Assembly (NCBI GenBank): GCA_017960475.1 | Contig: JAGCZH010000006.1 | Span: forward strand, 62,001-126,000 | DNA: 64,000 nt | Direction: 5' to 3' | From: Bacteroidales bacterium | GTDB lineage: Bacteria; Bacteroidota; Bacteroidia; Bacteroidales; P3 | Shown here: one piece after another, positions 25,877-35,708 of the stretch | Numbering within the stretch: the first letter of the stretch is position 1 | Layout: each line of letters starts with the position of its first letter | Position numbers and translations under genes: made by a program | The notes under the pieces: model-generated | Told to the model about the DNA's origin: nothing | The model's input: only the letters and a program-made list of their open reading frames with translations | Databases searched by the model: none

Positions 25877-25926
25877 AGTAATGATTATTAATTGACAGAC
25901 TTCCATATAGTGGATTGCTGAGGGCC

Positions 25927-25952
25927 ATGAGTCCGCTATGAGTCCGCTATGA
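25927..25952 (-). repeat. 11-bp tandem repeat (AGCGGACTCAT), locus 2
   Basis: Two units in the gap between the large exported protein and the acyl-CoA synthetase genes, in opposite orientation to locus 1. Confidence 0.8.
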
Positions 25953-25998
25953 ATCGGTTATTGGAGGGGAATATTAGATGTCAAATTGCGACTAAAAA

Positions 25999-26036
25999 AG
26001 AGTGCCCAAGGTATTAAAAGAACCCCCAGGCACTCT
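25999..26036 (-). terminator. Terminator after the acyl-CoA synthetase gene
   Basis: On the minus strand AGAGTGCC and GGCACTCT pair across a 22-base loop, followed by a TTTTTTAG tract. It lies 19 bases after the stop of the synthetase gene. Confidence 0.7.
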
Positions 26037-26054
26037 GTTTAAACTGGTGAAAAA

Positions 26055-28127
26055 TTATTTTTCAAGGCGAATACGTGCGTCGACAGCAGTGACGTAGCGT
26101 GGGTTGCCAAGAAGTGGGTTGAGGTCCATCTCAGCAATTTCGGGAGCCGCCTGAACAAGAGCGCTTACGCGAGCCACCTGCTCAGCATAAAGGTCAAGGT
26201 TGACACCTTCCTGACCACGGACACCTTCAAGGATCTTGTAACCCTTGAGCTGTTTCAGCATCTCTTTGGCCTCTGCGGCGGAGATAGGTGCAAGTGCGCT
26301 TTGGACGTCTTTCAGCACCTCGATGAAGATACCGCCAAGTCCGAAGAAAATCTGATGTCCGAATTTCGGGTCGCGGATTGCGCCGATATATACATCAGTA
26401 CCGTCAAGCATGGGGTATATCTCAACAGCGTAGGTCTCAGGGATAACAATCAGGCGGTCAAATTCTTTGGCCACTGTGTCGAGATCCTTGACACCGAGGG
26501 TAACACCTCCGACATCGCTTTTGTGAAGAGGTCCGACGACTTTCATGACGAGAGGAACGTCCTTGGAGCATCCCACCTCTTTGGCGAAGGCAAGGGCATC
26601 CTCTTTCTTGGAGACTTCGACGCTCTTTTTGCGGCTGATGCCGGCGGCGTCAAGGAGCTCGTTGTAATCGGCGATTTCGAGATAGCCGTCTTTGCAGCGA
26701 TCGACAGTAGCGCGAATGCGGGCGACATCGATTTTGGGCTGTTCAACGTCCACAGGTTGCGGTTTGGGTGTGTTGTAGACCTTGCATATGGCGTTGCCAA
26801 GCACACACTCCTCGGGGAAATTGATACGACCTTTGGAGATGAAGTCGTTGATTTCATCTTTGACGTTGATGATAGATGGAAGCACAGGGAAGATGGGTTT
26901 CTTGCAGGTTTTCATTTTTTCATCAAGCAAGTCGTAAACCTCCTTGTTGCTGAACAATCCAGGCGAACCGAAGATGACGACGGAGAAATCGATTTCGTCG
27001 TATTCGTTCTCGACGGTGTCAATGATATATCCGAGTTGTTCGGCTGTACCTGTGGCGAGGAAGTCGATGGGGTTGCCAACAGATGAGCCACCGAAAAGTT
27101 TTTCGAGCAGAGCGGGGCTTGCGGGATGGTCTTTGAGGGAAGGTACTTCCATACCACCGTTGGAGAGAACGTCGGTGAGCATAACAGCAGGGCCACCAGC
27201 GTGGGTGATGACGGCGCAGCGTTTGCCCTTGAGCTCGGGGTGCATGAAGACGGCACACACTGTGGTCAATTCCTGACGGTTTTGGCAGCGGACGATACCA
27301 GCCTTGCGGAAGAGGGCGTCGACAGCGGCGTCATTGGTGGCCAAAGCACCGGTATGGCTTGATGCTGCACGAGAGCCTGCAGCGGAACCACCGCTCTTGA
27401 TGGCTGCGATATGGCAACCTTTGTTGATAAGGCTGCGGCTATGTTTGAGCAGACGTTGCGGGTCGCCGATTTTCTCCATATAGAGCATGATAACGTGGCT
27501 CGACTTCTCGGGGTCGAAAGTCTCGTCGAGATGCTCGAGAACATCCTCGATACCAAGCTGAGCGCTGTTTCCAACAGCCCAGACACTGTTGAATTTAAGG
27601 CCGTTGCTGATGCCGTATTCTTTGATGAATACCGCGGTGGCTCCGGAACCAGTGATGAAGTCAACGCCTTTGGGATCGAGCGGAGGAATAGGAGTATCGA
27701 AGCATCCAGCATAGTTGACATTGAGGAAGCCAGTGCAGTTGGGACCGATGAGAGAGCCTCCGACACTGTTGATGGTGTCGACGATATGTTTCTCTATGGC
27801 GGCACCTTCGGCGTTTTCCTCCGAGAAGCCGGCGCTGACAATGATGAAGCCTTTGCAACCTTTTTCTTTGGCCAGCACGTCAACCGTCTGTGCGCAGAAT
27901 TTAGCGGCGATGCAGAGGATGGCGCAGTCGACCTGAGGGATATCCTCGACCTTGGCGAAGCATTTCACGCCCTGCACCTCGGTCTCTTTAGGATTGACGG
28001 CATAAACGTTACCCTTGAATGGGCTCTCAAGTAGATTCTTCAGCGATTTGCCGCCAGGTTTATGAATATCTGACGAAGCACCACAGACAACGATGCTACG
28101 TGGATTCAATAGTTCTTTTGCTATCAT
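26055..28127 (-). CDS. ADP-forming acetate/acyl-CoA ligase (fused alpha-beta)
   Basis: A 690-residue single-chain enzyme that converts acyl-CoA + ADP + phosphate to acid + CoA + ATP, an energy-saving step in anaerobes. Parts: N-terminal CoA-binding Rossmann domain (NPRSIVVCGASSD, about 5-125), succinyl-CoA-ligase-like domain with GPNCTGFLN and the phosphohistidine His258 in SSHTGALATND, then a C-terminal ATP-grasp_5 domain (about 470-690; VPLVMKVVGPLHKSDVGGV and AEMDLNPLL). The alpha-beta order matches the archaeal and protist fused ACD type. Substrate (acetyl, branched or aryl) cannot be told from sequence. It follows the FKBP gene by 49 bases. Confidence 0.92.
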   Translation of the reverse strand: MIAKELLNPRSIVVCGASSDIHKPGGKSLKNLLESPFKGNVYAVNPKETEVQGVKCFAKVEDIPQVDCAILCIAAKFCAQTVDVLAKEKGCKGFIIVSAGFSEENAEGAAIEKHIVDTINSVGGSLIGPNCTGFLNVNYAGCFDTPIPPLDPKGVDFITGSGATAVFIKEYGISNGLKFNSVWAVGNSAQLGIEDVLEHLDETFDPEKSSHVIMLYMEKIGDPQRLLKHSRSLINKGCHIAAIKSGGSAAGSRAASSHTGALATNDAAVDALFRKAGIVRCQNRQELTTVCAVFMHPELKGKRCAVITHAGGPAVMLTDVLSNGGMEVPSLKDHPASPALLEKLFGGSSVGNPIDFLATGTAEQLGYIIDTVENEYDEIDFSVVIFGSPGLFSNKEVYDLLDEKMKTCKKPIFPVLPSIINVKDEINDFISKGRINFPEECVLGNAICKVYNTPKPQPVDVEQPKIDVARIRATVDRCKDGYLEIADYNELLDAAGISRKKSVEVSKKEDALAFAKEVGCSKDVPLVMKVVGPLHKSDVGGVTLGVKDLDTVAKEFDRLIVIPETYAVEIYPMLDGTDVYIGAIRDPKFGHQIFFGLGGIFIEVLKDVQSALAPISAAEAKEMLKQLKGYKILEGVRGQEGVNLDLYAEQVARVSALVQAAPEIAEMDLNPLLGNPRYVTAVDARIRLEK

Positions 28128-28176
28128 AATAAAATATTGTAATTAGTTAATTATTCAATCATTATCAATCTTCACC

Positions 28177-28785
28177 TCAAACAATGGCAAGCAGTTCAAC
28201 GGTGAAAATCAGAGCGGCGTATGGAGGTATTGAGTTGCCAGCTCCATGCTCGCCATAACCCAGTTGATAAGGGATATAGAATTTGTATTTAGAGCCAACT
28301 TTCATCAACTGCACACCTTCGGTCCATCCTGCGATGACCTGACGAAGGCCAAATTCAGCGGGCTGGTTGCGTCTGTATGACGAGTCGAAGACGGTTCCGT
28401 CGATCAATGTGCCTTCATAGTGGCAACGCACAGTGTCATTAGCCGTAGGATGTTCGCCGTTGCCTTCGACGAGCACCTCATACTGAAGTCCGCTGCGGGT
28501 GCGGAAGACACCTTCACGTTTGGCATTCTCGGCGAGGAAGTTCTCACCTTCCACTTTGGCGGCCTTGCCCTTCTCAGCAGCCTGAGCTTGCTGGAGAGCC
28601 TCCATTTCACTAAAAAACTTGTCGAGAACGGCGTGTGACTCCTCATGTGAGAGACGAGGCTCAGCGCCTGAGAAAAGGTCACGGATTGCCAAAGCGAAAT
28701 CGTCGACGTTGAGAGAAGTCTCAAGTCCCATTTCCATTAGTTGGTGGCCAATATTGTGGCCAAGAGCATAACTTAATTTATCCAT
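28177..28785 (-). CDS. FKBP-type peptidyl-prolyl isomerase
   Basis: A 202-residue protein of the FkpA/Mip layout: an N-terminal helical dimerisation part (about 1-90, DKLSYALGHNIGHQLMEMGL) and a C-terminal FKBP domain (about 95-202) with VRCHYEGTLIDGTVFDSS, GWTEGVQLMKVG and IPYQLGYGEHGAG, the proline-isomerase pocket. No signal peptide is seen, so it may act in the cytoplasm, unlike E. coli FkpA. It precedes the acyl-CoA synthetase gene and is probably co-transcribed with it; a functional link is not evident. Confidence 0.92.
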   Translation of the reverse strand: MDKLSYALGHNIGHQLMEMGLETSLNVDDFALAIRDLFSGAEPRLSHEESHAVLDKFFSEMEALQQAQAAEKGKAAKVEGENFLAENAKREGVFRTRSGLQYEVLVEGNGEHPTANDTVRCHYEGTLIDGTVFDSSYRRNQPAEFGLRQVIAGWTEGVQLMKVGSKYKFYIPYQLGYGEHGAGNSIPPYAALIFTVELLAIV

Positions 28786-29195
28786 TGAAAAAAAAATTTG
28801 TCTATATTTTTTTAAAGGGCGTTATTGAAGGCGTTTAAAAAATCTATTTCTGAGTATGTTCAAATGAGAGAACCATACACATTAATAAAGCGTCAAAAGT
28901 TATCACAATATTAACATTATGATATTCTGACAATTCCAACACACATCACAAAACAAGCCCTCAATTAAAACATTTTGCAAAATTATATAAAAATAATCAA
29001 ACCGCAAAATCAAAATAACCGACTTTGCATGAACTTATTTTTATAATTATATTATTATTTAAAAAAAACTCACTTTTTTCTCTTTTTTTAGTATATTTGC
29101 AGTTTGTATTTTCGTGTAGAAAATATTTATAATATTGTATTTCATATTTTTTCAACTCGGCATAGATTGAAAAACCACTTTGAAAAGAATTAAAG
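28786..29195. other. Divergent promoter region FKBP/leuS, no gene
   Basis: This 410-base AT-rich gap holds a likely minus-strand -7 box (TAATTTTG, 28978-28985) serving the FKBP gene and a plus-strand one (TATATTTG, 29092-29099) serving leuS. I see no ORF with coding character, no tRNA and no T-box-like structure in the 97 bases between the leuS box and its ATG. Confidence 0.5.
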
Positions 29196-32048
29196 ATGGA
29201 CTATAATTTTAACGAAATTGAACCCAAATGGCAGTGTTTCTGGCATGATAAAAAGGTGTATCATGTAGAAAACGACTCAAAGAAACCTCACTTTTATGTG
29301 CTTGACATGTTCCCTTATCCATCAGGAGCAGGACTCCATGTTGGACACCCTCTTGGCTATATCGCCAGCGACATCTATGCAAGATATAAACGTTTGCGCG
29401 GCTACAATGTGCTTCACCCAATGGGCTATGATGCCTATGGCCTTCCTGCCGAGCAATATGCCATACAAACAGGACAACATCCCGCAAAAACCACCGAAGC
29501 CAATATCGCCCGCTATCGCGAGCAGCTTGACAAAATAGGTTTTTGCTTTGACTGGGACCGCGAGGTGCGCACTTGCGACCCCTCATACTATAAATGGACC
29601 CAATGGACTTTCCTGCAGCTTTTCAACCACTATTATGACGAGACATTGCAGAAAGCCCGCCCCATATCGGAATTGATAAAAAAGTTTGAGGAGGGTGATG
29701 ACAGAGCTCCGGAATGGAACAGCATGGACGAGAAACAACGTCAGGAACTACTGATGGAATACCGTCTCGCCTACCTTGCCGACATACCTGTCAACTGGTG
29801 TGCCGAACTGGGGACAGTACTTGCCAACGACGAAGTGGTCAACGGTCTCAGTGTCCGTGGCGGCTACCCTGTCGAGCGCAAACTCATGCGTCAATGGAGC
29901 CTACGTATCACCGCCTATGCTCAAAGGCTCGTCGACGGATTGGAGCAGGTAGACTGGAGCGACAGCCTCAAGGAAATACAACGCAACTGGATTGGACGTT
30001 CTGAAGGAGCCGCAGTGTGGTTCCCAATCGATAGCAAGGACAACAACGTACTCCCTGGAGCTCAAGCATACATTCCACAGGTAGAGCCCCAGCCGTTGCC
30101 AAGTTTCGAGATTTTCACCACACGCCCCGACACCATCTTCGGCGTCACCTTCATGGTGCTTTGCCCAGAGCATGAACTTATTGAACAAATCACGACCCCT
30201 GACAAGAAGGAAGAGGTCATGGCTTATGTCAACTGGGCTAAAAACCGCTCGGAACGAGAACGCCAAGCCGAGGTCAAAAAAGTCAGCGGCGTATTCACAG
30301 GCGCCTTCGCTCTTAACCCGCTAACAAACGAACGCATCCCAATATGGGTATCAGAATATGTTTTGGCCGGCTATGGCACTGGAGCCATTATGGCTGTGCC
30401 AGCCCACGACAGCCGCGACTTCGCTTTCGCGCGCCATTTCAACCTGCCCATACGCCAGGTTGTCTCAACCGAGAAAGGAGTCGTCTCTGACCCCACGACA
30501 TGGAGCGAAAGCATGGATGCCAAAACAGGATACAGTGTCAATAGCGGTTTCGTGACAGGAATGAAAGTCCATGACGCCATCAAGGCTGTCATCGACCGCA
30601 TCGAGGAGATGGGAATAGGACACCGCACCGTCAACTACCGTCTGCGTGACGCCATCTTCAGCCGTCAGCGCTACTGGGGCGAGCCATTCCCGATATACTA
30701 CAAAAACGGCATCCCCTATCCTATCCCCGAAGAATGCCTGCCTCTCGAACTCCCTGAGATCAGCGAATACAAACCCACCGCCACAGGCGAGCCTCCTCTG
30801 GGACACGCCGAGATGTGGGCTTGGGACGAGAAGAAAAGCCAGATAGTAAACAAGAGCCTCATCGACGACGTCAATGTGTTCCCACTCGAGCTCAGCACAA
30901 TGCCTGGCTTCGCCGGCAGCAGCGGATACTATCTAAGATACATGGACCCGCACAACAACGACGCCTATTTCAGCACCTCCGCCGTCAACTACTGGCAGAA
31001 TGTAGACCTCTATGTCGGTGGCGCCGAGCATGGCACAGGACACCTCATCTATGCCCGATTCTGGAACAAATTCCTCTTCGACATTGGAATGTCGGTCAAA
31101 GACGAACCTTTCCAGAAACTCGTCAACCAAGGCATGATACAAGGGCGCTCTAATTTCGTTTACAGAAGCAAAGCCGACAACGGTCTTTTCATATCAAAAG
31201 GCCTTATCAAGAACATGGATGATGTGACTCCTATCCATGTGGATATCAACATTGTCAACAACGACATTCTCGACATCGACAAATTCCGTACCTGGCGTCC
31301 CGAGTATGCTGACGCACGTTTCGAACTGGAAGACGACAAATACGTTTGTGGCTGGGAGATTGAAAAAATGTCCAAGTCAATGTTCAACGTGCAGAATCCC
31401 GACGACCTGGTGGAACGCTATGGCGCCGACACTCTCAGGATGTACGAGATGTTCCTGGGTCCTGTCGAGCAGGCCAAACCATGGGACACCAACGGCATTG
31501 AGGGCGTGTTCCGTTTCTTCAAAAAATTCTGGAGACTTTACCACGACGACCAGAACAATTTCGCCGTCACAGACGAAGAACCCTCCAAGACTGAACTGAA
31601 AATCCTCCATCAAACCATCAAAAAAGTCACCGACGACATAGAAAGATTCTCATTCAACACATCGGTGAGCACCTTTATGATCTGTGTGAACGACTTGGCT
31701 CAAGCCAAATGCAGGAAACGCGCCATCCTTGAGCCCCTGTCGGTACTGGTGTCTCCTTTCGCACCCCATATCGCCGAGGAACTGTGGCACCTTATGGGCA
31801 ACGAAAACTCGGTGTGCGACGCCATGTGGCCCGAATACGACGAAAGCCATCTTGTGCAAGACAGCTTCAAATATCCCGTTTCCTTCAACGGGAAGATGCG
31901 CTTCACCGTCGACCTTCCGTCGGGATGCACCCAAGATGAGGCTGTCAAATCAATAAAAGACCTTGACGAATTCAAGAAATGGACTGGCGGCAAAGAACCT
32001 AAGAAAATCATTTTTGTACCTAATAGAATTATCAACATAGTATGCTAA
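29196..32048 (+). CDS. leuS: Leucyl-tRNA synthetase
   Basis: A 950-residue class I synthetase that charges tRNA-Leu. The HIGH motif is HVGH at about residues 48-51 in the [16 protein letters not shown] block, and KMSKS at about 724-728. The editing (CP1) domain is seen from [16 protein letters not shown] to [19 protein letters not shown]. The C-terminal anticodon-binding domain ends near ...[13 protein letters not shown]. It is longer than the usual 860 residues, as in other Bacteroidota, because of an insertion near 560-720. The stop overlaps the nusB start by 7 bases, so both are coupled. Confidence 0.97.
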   Translation: MDYNFNEIEPKWQCFWHDKKVYHVENDSKKPHFYVLDMFPYPSGAGLHVGHPLGYIASDIYARYKRLRGYNVLHPMGYDAYGLPAEQYAIQTGQHPAKTTEANIARYREQLDKIGFCFDWDREVRTCDPSYYKWTQWTFLQLFNHYYDETLQKARPISELIKKFEEGDDRAPEWNSMDEKQRQELLMEYRLAYLADIPVNWCAELGTVLANDEVVNGLSVRGGYPVERKLMRQWSLRITAYAQRLVDGLEQVDWSDSLKEIQRNWIGRSEGAAVWFPIDSKDNNVLPGAQAYIPQVEPQPLPSFEIFTTRPDTIFGVTFMVLCPEHELIEQITTPDKKEEVMAYVNWAKNRSERERQAEVKKVSGVFTGAFALNPLTNERIPIWVSEYVLAGYGTGAIMAVPAHDSRDFAFARHFNLPIRQVVSTEKGVVSDPTTWSESMDAKTGYSVNSGFVTGMKVHDAIKAVIDRIEEMGIGHRTVNYRLRDAIFSRQRYWGEPFPIYYKNGIPYPIPEECLPLELPEISEYKPTATGEPPLGHAEMWAWDEKKSQIVNKSLIDDVNVFPLELSTMPGFAGSSGYYLRYMDPHNNDAYFSTSAVNYWQNVDLYVGGAEHGTGHLIYARFWNKFLFDIGMSVKDEPFQKLVNQGMIQGRSNFVYRSKADNGLFISKGLIKNMDDVTPIHVDINIVNNDILDIDKFRTWRPEYADARFELEDDKYVCGWEIEKMSKSMFNVQNPDDLVERYGADTLRMYEMFLGPVEQAKPWDTNGIEGVFRFFKKFWRLYHDDQNNFAVTDEEPSKTELKILHQTIKKVTDDIERFSFNTSVSTFMICVNDLAQAKCRKRAILEPLSVLVSPFAPHIAEELWHLMGNENSVCDAMWPEYDESHLVQDSFKYPVSFNGKMRFTVDLPSGCTQDEAVKSIKDLDEFKKWTGGKEPKKIIFVPNRIINIVC

Positions 32049-33037
32049 GCAGACATTTCCTCCGCGCCAAAACGTTGCAGACTATTTATGCCGGTGTATG
32101 CAATAAGACAGCATCGGCCGACGAACTCATTAAAGTTTTCGACCACAACGTTATGCGTCTCAACGACCTCGGGCTCTATCAACTCTCAACGCTCAGCCAA
32201 CTCTCCTTTACCGCGGAACGTATCATGGAGACTGAAATGCAAAAATTCAACCCTCAGGAGAAAGAGATCAATTATCTGAAACGCATAACCGACAACTGCT
32301 TTATATCACGCTTGGAAAGCGGCTTCGAATTCAAGCAGCAAATGAACCGGCTCAACGTCGACTGGTCCAACCATTTCGACATATTCCGCAAGGTTTTGAC
32401 GCAACTGAAAACGTCACAGCAATATCTGGATTATGCCGACATCAGCAATCCAACGTTCGAGGACGACCGCAATCTGGCTCTACACGCATTCAAAATCATG
32501 ATGAACGACAACTCTTTGCGCTCAATCATATTTGAACGTGACTTGCTATGGGAAGACGACTTCGACCAGGTCGCACAATATGTCTTCATGCTCCTCAAAG
32601 AATGCACCGAGGAAAACACCAACGAGGCTTCCCCCTGTCCTCAGGTATATGACAGCAGAAACGACAAGGATTTGAACGATTTCAACTTTGCCCGCAAACT
32701 TACCATCGACACCTACAACCACATCGACGATATCGAGCCCATGATAAAAAAGCACTTGCAGAACTGGGATTTTGACCGTGTGGCATTGATGGATATTCTG
32801 CTTATCAATATGGCTGTCACCGAATTCACCTGCTGCCCCTCGATACCCGAGCGTGTCACTGTAGACGAATACATTGAATTGTCCAAGGAGTTCTCGACCG
32901 AGAAGAGCAAACTGTTCATCAACGGCATTCTCGACAAATTGTTGATAGAGTTGCGCGTCGCCGGCAAAGTAGTAAAAAATGAACGTGGCATGTACGACCC
33001 TGCCATTGATGGCGACGTACCTCCCGAAGACAACTAA
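32042..33037 (+). CDS. nusB: Transcription antitermination factor NusB (long form)
   Basis: A 331-residue protein. The NusB fold is in the C-terminal 130 residues ([36 protein letters not shown] and [19 protein letters not shown]), preceded by an N-terminal extension of about 180 residues that Bacteroidota NusB proteins share. With NusE it binds boxA RNA to help rRNA transcription. It overlaps leuS by 7 bases and opens the conserved order nusB - DUF1573 - yajC - ybbR - coaE. A 128-bp hairpin repeat follows its stop. Confidence 0.9.
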   Translation: MLSRHFLRAKTLQTIYAGVCNKTASADELIKVFDHNVMRLNDLGLYQLSTLSQLSFTAERIMETEMQKFNPQEKEINYLKRITDNCFISRLESGFEFKQQMNRLNVDWSNHFDIFRKVLTQLKTSQQYLDYADISNPTFEDDRNLALHAFKIMMNDNSLRSIIFERDLLWEDDFDQVAQYVFMLLKECTEENTNEASPCPQVYDSRNDKDLNDFNFARKLTIDTYNHIDDIEPMIKKHLQNWDFDRVALMDILLINMAVTEFTCCPSIPERVTVDEYIELSKEFSTEKSKLFINGILDKLLIELRVAGKVVKNERGMYDPAIDGDVPPEDN

Positions 33038-33044
33038 GTAAAGT

Positions 33045-33172
33045 ATAAAGTTTAGAGTTTAAAGTATAACGATTGTTCACTTCAATACATTTATTTCAAA
33101 GGTGTTCACATCCCCTATGGGGTATTAAGATGTCTCTGGAATAATATTCAATATTTTAAATATCAACATCGC
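33045..33172 (+). repeat. Dispersed 128-bp intergenic hairpin repeat, copy B
   Basis: Fills the whole gap between nusB and the DUF1573 gene, ending 4 bases before its ATG. Aligned with copy A (7013-7140, other strand) the blocks TTTCAAAGGTGTTCA, AAGATGTCT, TAATATTCAAT and TTTAAATAT are shared. The central hairpin is CCCC-TAT-GGGG instead of CCCC-TGC-GGGG. Confidence 0.75.
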
Positions 33173-33176
33173 AACA

Positions 33177-33623
33177 ATGACCAGAAAAAGCATAATCCTT
33201 GTCGCCTCTGCCCTTCTTCTCTTTGCTGCCTGCAACAGCGGCAAAGACAAACCCGCAGGCGTTGACATCATTCAAAACCCCAATAGCGCCGAAGGCTATG
33301 ACGAGAGTCAAAAAATGCCGCGAATCACATTCGAGAACGACATGCACGACTTTGGTCAACTCATGGCCGGCGAGAATATATCCTACAGCTTCAAGTTCAC
33401 CAACACCGGAAACGCCGACCTCATCATCAGCGGTTGTGACGCCTCGTGTGGATGCACTGTCGCCGAATACCCACACGGAAGAATAGCCCCCGGCAAATCA
33501 GATTATATCACTGTGTCATTCAAGTCGAAAGGAATGTCGGGACAACAAATGAAAGAGGTTATAGTGGCTTCCAACGCACAACCAGCGAGAACCAAATTGC
33601 GTATCACAGCTACTGTAAGATAG
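33177..33623 (+). CDS. DUF1573 domain lipoprotein
   Basis: A 148-residue lipoprotein: signal MTRKSIILVASALLLFAAC with lipobox FAAC, mature Cys19. Residues about 45-148 form one DUF1573 domain, an immunoglobulin-like sandwich; marks are FENDMHDFGQLMAGENISYSF, FTNTGNADLIISGCDASCGC and PGKSDYITVSF. The paired cysteines in the SGCDASCGC part are typical. Function of the family is not established; it sits in the envelope. Conserved neighbour of yajC in this phylum. Confidence 0.88.
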   Translation: MTRKSIILVASALLLFAACNSGKDKPAGVDIIQNPNSAEGYDESQKMPRITFENDMHDFGQLMAGENISYSFKFTNTGNADLIISGCDASCGCTVAEYPHGRIAPGKSDYITVSFKSKGMSGQQMKEVIVASNAQPARTKLRITATVR

Positions 33624-33723
33624 CACAACCAATAATAACATAGTTTTTGGGGGCTCACACAGTACCCACAACAAATATCCTTGATTTTTAACAACAAAAA
33701 ATAATTAATTAAAACAACAGAAA

Positions 33724-34059
33724 ATGAATTTATTGTATATCCTTTTAGATGGTGCCCCAGCAGCTGGCGGCAATAGCATGGGTGGAAGTGGATTATGGAT
33801 GATTATCCTTCTCTTTGTCGTGATGTGGCTTCTTATGATTCGCCCACAGAACAAAAAAGCAAAAGAAGAGGCAAAAATGCGTGAACAACTTAAGAAAGGT
33901 GACCGCGTCACATTCTCGGGTGGCATTTACGGCAAAGTCCATGCTGTTGAAGCAACCACTGTTGATGTCGAGGTCTCCAACGGCGTTATCCTTACCGTGG
34001 AAAAAAGCTATATTCAAGCCGTCAACAACGATAACAACGCCACAGCAGAGAGTAAGTAA
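33724..34059 (+). CDS. yajC: Preprotein translocase subunit YajC
   Basis: A 111-residue inner-membrane protein of the SecDF-YajC complex, an accessory of the Sec translocon. One membrane helix lies at about 24-40 (LWMIILLFVVMWLLMI), followed by the family motif RPQNKKAKEEAKM and the small beta domain KKGDRVTFSGGIYGKV. The 100-base gap upstream holds no gene. Lies in the conserved DUF1573 - yajC - ybbR - coaE order. Confidence 0.94.
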   Translation: MNLLYILLDGAPAAGGNSMGGSGLWMIILLFVVMWLLMIRPQNKKAKEEAKMREQLKKGDRVTFSGGIYGKVHAVEATTVDVEVSNGVILTVEKSYIQAVNNDNNATAESK

Positions 34060-34080
34060 TAAACTGTTTTACAGAAATCC

Positions 34081-35073
34081 ATGAAACATAATTTAAAGCT
34101 ATTGTTAAAACGCTCCAGAGGATTTATCTTCTCCGTTTTCGCAATCTTTGTAATATGGATGGTCTCTGCCATGTCGGAGACCAACAGATACAGAGAGAGC
34201 TTTGAGTTATGTTTTGACGGTATAGACACCGCCAAATACGCCATCATGGAGTGTGACAGTGTGATAGAGATTGACATCACAAGCAATGGATTCCAAGCCT
34301 TCAAACGCGACCGGAAAAAGAAGAGCATACATCTTGACGCAAGCCCTATAGTCTTGTCTGACAAAAAACTACGTCAGCATAAGGTCAACAACGGATACGA
34401 GATTGTCTTCAACACCGAGGAATGCCTTGACAGCATACGGAAACAGATAGATTTGAGAGGTGTAACCGAGATCAACCCTGTCAACAAACAGCTCAAAATC
34501 CGCTTTGCAGAACGCGAGAAACGCACATTCCGCCCCGACATATCCAATGTTGAATTCCAATTCGACGGTTTGGCGGGACTCAACGGAGAGCCTCGCGTCG
34601 TTCCCGACAGTATTGTACTTTACGGCAGCAAGGCATCACTCGACAAAATCGGCTCAATCCACGCTCAGCACCAAATAGTTAAAGACATATACAAAAGTGG
34701 CACTTATCAGGTCAGTCTGGAACCCGTATGGGAGAAATTTTCCGACTTGAGGATATCCACAGAAAAAATAAAAGTATATCTGCCCGTAGAACGCTTTATC
34801 GAGAAAGATGTCACCCTTCCTGTCAATGTCGACAAAAAAGATATTGGCATATCGTCTTCCATGAAGCTGAACCTCTACCCCACTCACGTGACTGTGACAT
34901 ATCTCGTGCCCGAAAACGAATACAGCACTATTAACACTGACGCCTTTGTTGTAAAAGCCATAAAGGAAAGCGATTCTAGTCATTATTTACGCGCCATAGT
35001 CTCCTCTTTCCCATCTAAAGCAAAGGTAAAAGACATCAACCCTAAAAAAATACAATTCATAGCGATAGAATGA
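34081..35073 (+). CDS. YbbR-like domain protein
   Basis: A 330-residue membrane-anchored protein. One N-terminal helix (GFIFSVFAIFVIWMVSAM, about 16-33) anchors it; the rest lies outside and has YbbR repeats, seen around PDSIVLYGSKASLDKIGSI and VYLPVERFIEKDVTLPV. In Firmicutes YbbR (CdaR) regulates the CdaA cyclic-di-AMP synthase, but in this phylum the gene sits by yajC and coaE and its role is open. Its last four bases overlap the coaE start (ATGA). Confidence 0.85.
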   Translation: MKHNLKLLLKRSRGFIFSVFAIFVIWMVSAMSETNRYRESFELCFDGIDTAKYAIMECDSVIEIDITSNGFQAFKRDRKKKSIHLDASPIVLSDKKLRQHKVNNGYEIVFNTEECLDSIRKQIDLRGVTEINPVNKQLKIRFAEREKRTFRPDISNVEFQFDGLAGLNGEPRVVPDSIVLYGSKASLDKIGSIHAQHQIVKDIYKSGTYQVSLEPVWEKFSDLRISTEKIKVYLPVERFIEKDVTLPVNVDKKDIGISSSMKLNLYPTHVTVTYLVPENEYSTINTDAFVVKAIKESDSSHYLRAIVSSFPSKAKVKDINPKKIQFIAIE

Positions 35074-35648
35074 CACTTGTAGGACTTACAGGAGGTATTG
35101 GCTGTGGCAAAACCACGGTGTTGCATGTCTTCGAAGAGATGGGCGTTCCATGTTTTATTGCCGACACACATGCCGCAAGCTATTACGAGGAGCCAGAGTT
35201 TCTCCAATCAATCTCCTCCCTTCTGGGTAATGAGGTTTTCGACTCACAAGGCAAAGCGGACAAAAGGGAAATAGCCTCCATTGTCTTCAACGACAAAGAA
35301 AAACTGCAAGCCCTCAACGCAATGATCCACCCCCGTGTCATGAACGATTTTCACAAGTGGGCCGAGCAACAAAAATCAGAATATGTGATACTGGAATCCG
35401 CTATAATATTTGAATATGGCCTTCAGCGTCATTTGGACAAAGTCGTCACAGTATATCTCGAAAAAGAAGAGCGAATAAAAAGGCTCGAAATCAGAGATGG
35501 CGTCAGCCGAGACATTTTGGAAGCGAGAATGCGCAACCAATTGTCTGCTGAAGAGAAGATGGACCTTGCCGACTATGTCATTTTAAACTACGAAGGCAAC
35601 CCTCGCCGCCGCCAGGTGGAATATATCGACAGACTACTGCGGAAATAG
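35070..35648 (+). CDS. coaE: Dephospho-CoA kinase
   Basis: A 192-residue P-loop kinase that adds the 3' phosphate in the last step of coenzyme A synthesis. The P-loop is GLTGGIGCGKTTV at residues 4-16; the family marks DTHAASYYE-like substrate loop, HPRVMNDF (conserved HP) and LESAIIFEYGL follow, and the LID-type arginines are in RIKRLEIRDG. Normal length. Start overlaps the ybbR stop by 4 bases, so coupled. Confidence 0.95.
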   Translation: MTLVGLTGGIGCGKTTVLHVFEEMGVPCFIADTHAASYYEEPEFLQSISSLLGNEVFDSQGKADKREIASIVFNDKEKLQALNAMIHPRVMNDFHKWAEQQKSEYVILESAIIFEYGLQRHLDKVVTVYLEKEERIKRLEIRDGVSRDILEARMRNQLSAEEKMDLADYVILNYEGNPRRRQVEYIDRLLRK

Positions 35649-35708
35649 ATTCCTCACACCCTATCATTCACTATCCAAAAGCCATTAATACGACCAAAAC
35701 ATATCATC

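Noticed and set aside
26301..27086. 261-codon plus-strand frame opposite the acyl-CoA synthetase
   Set aside because: Antisense shadow of a well-supported gene.
29100..29195. T-box or leader peptide for leuS
   Set aside because: The leader is short and AT-rich with no T-box core or Leu-rich small ORF.
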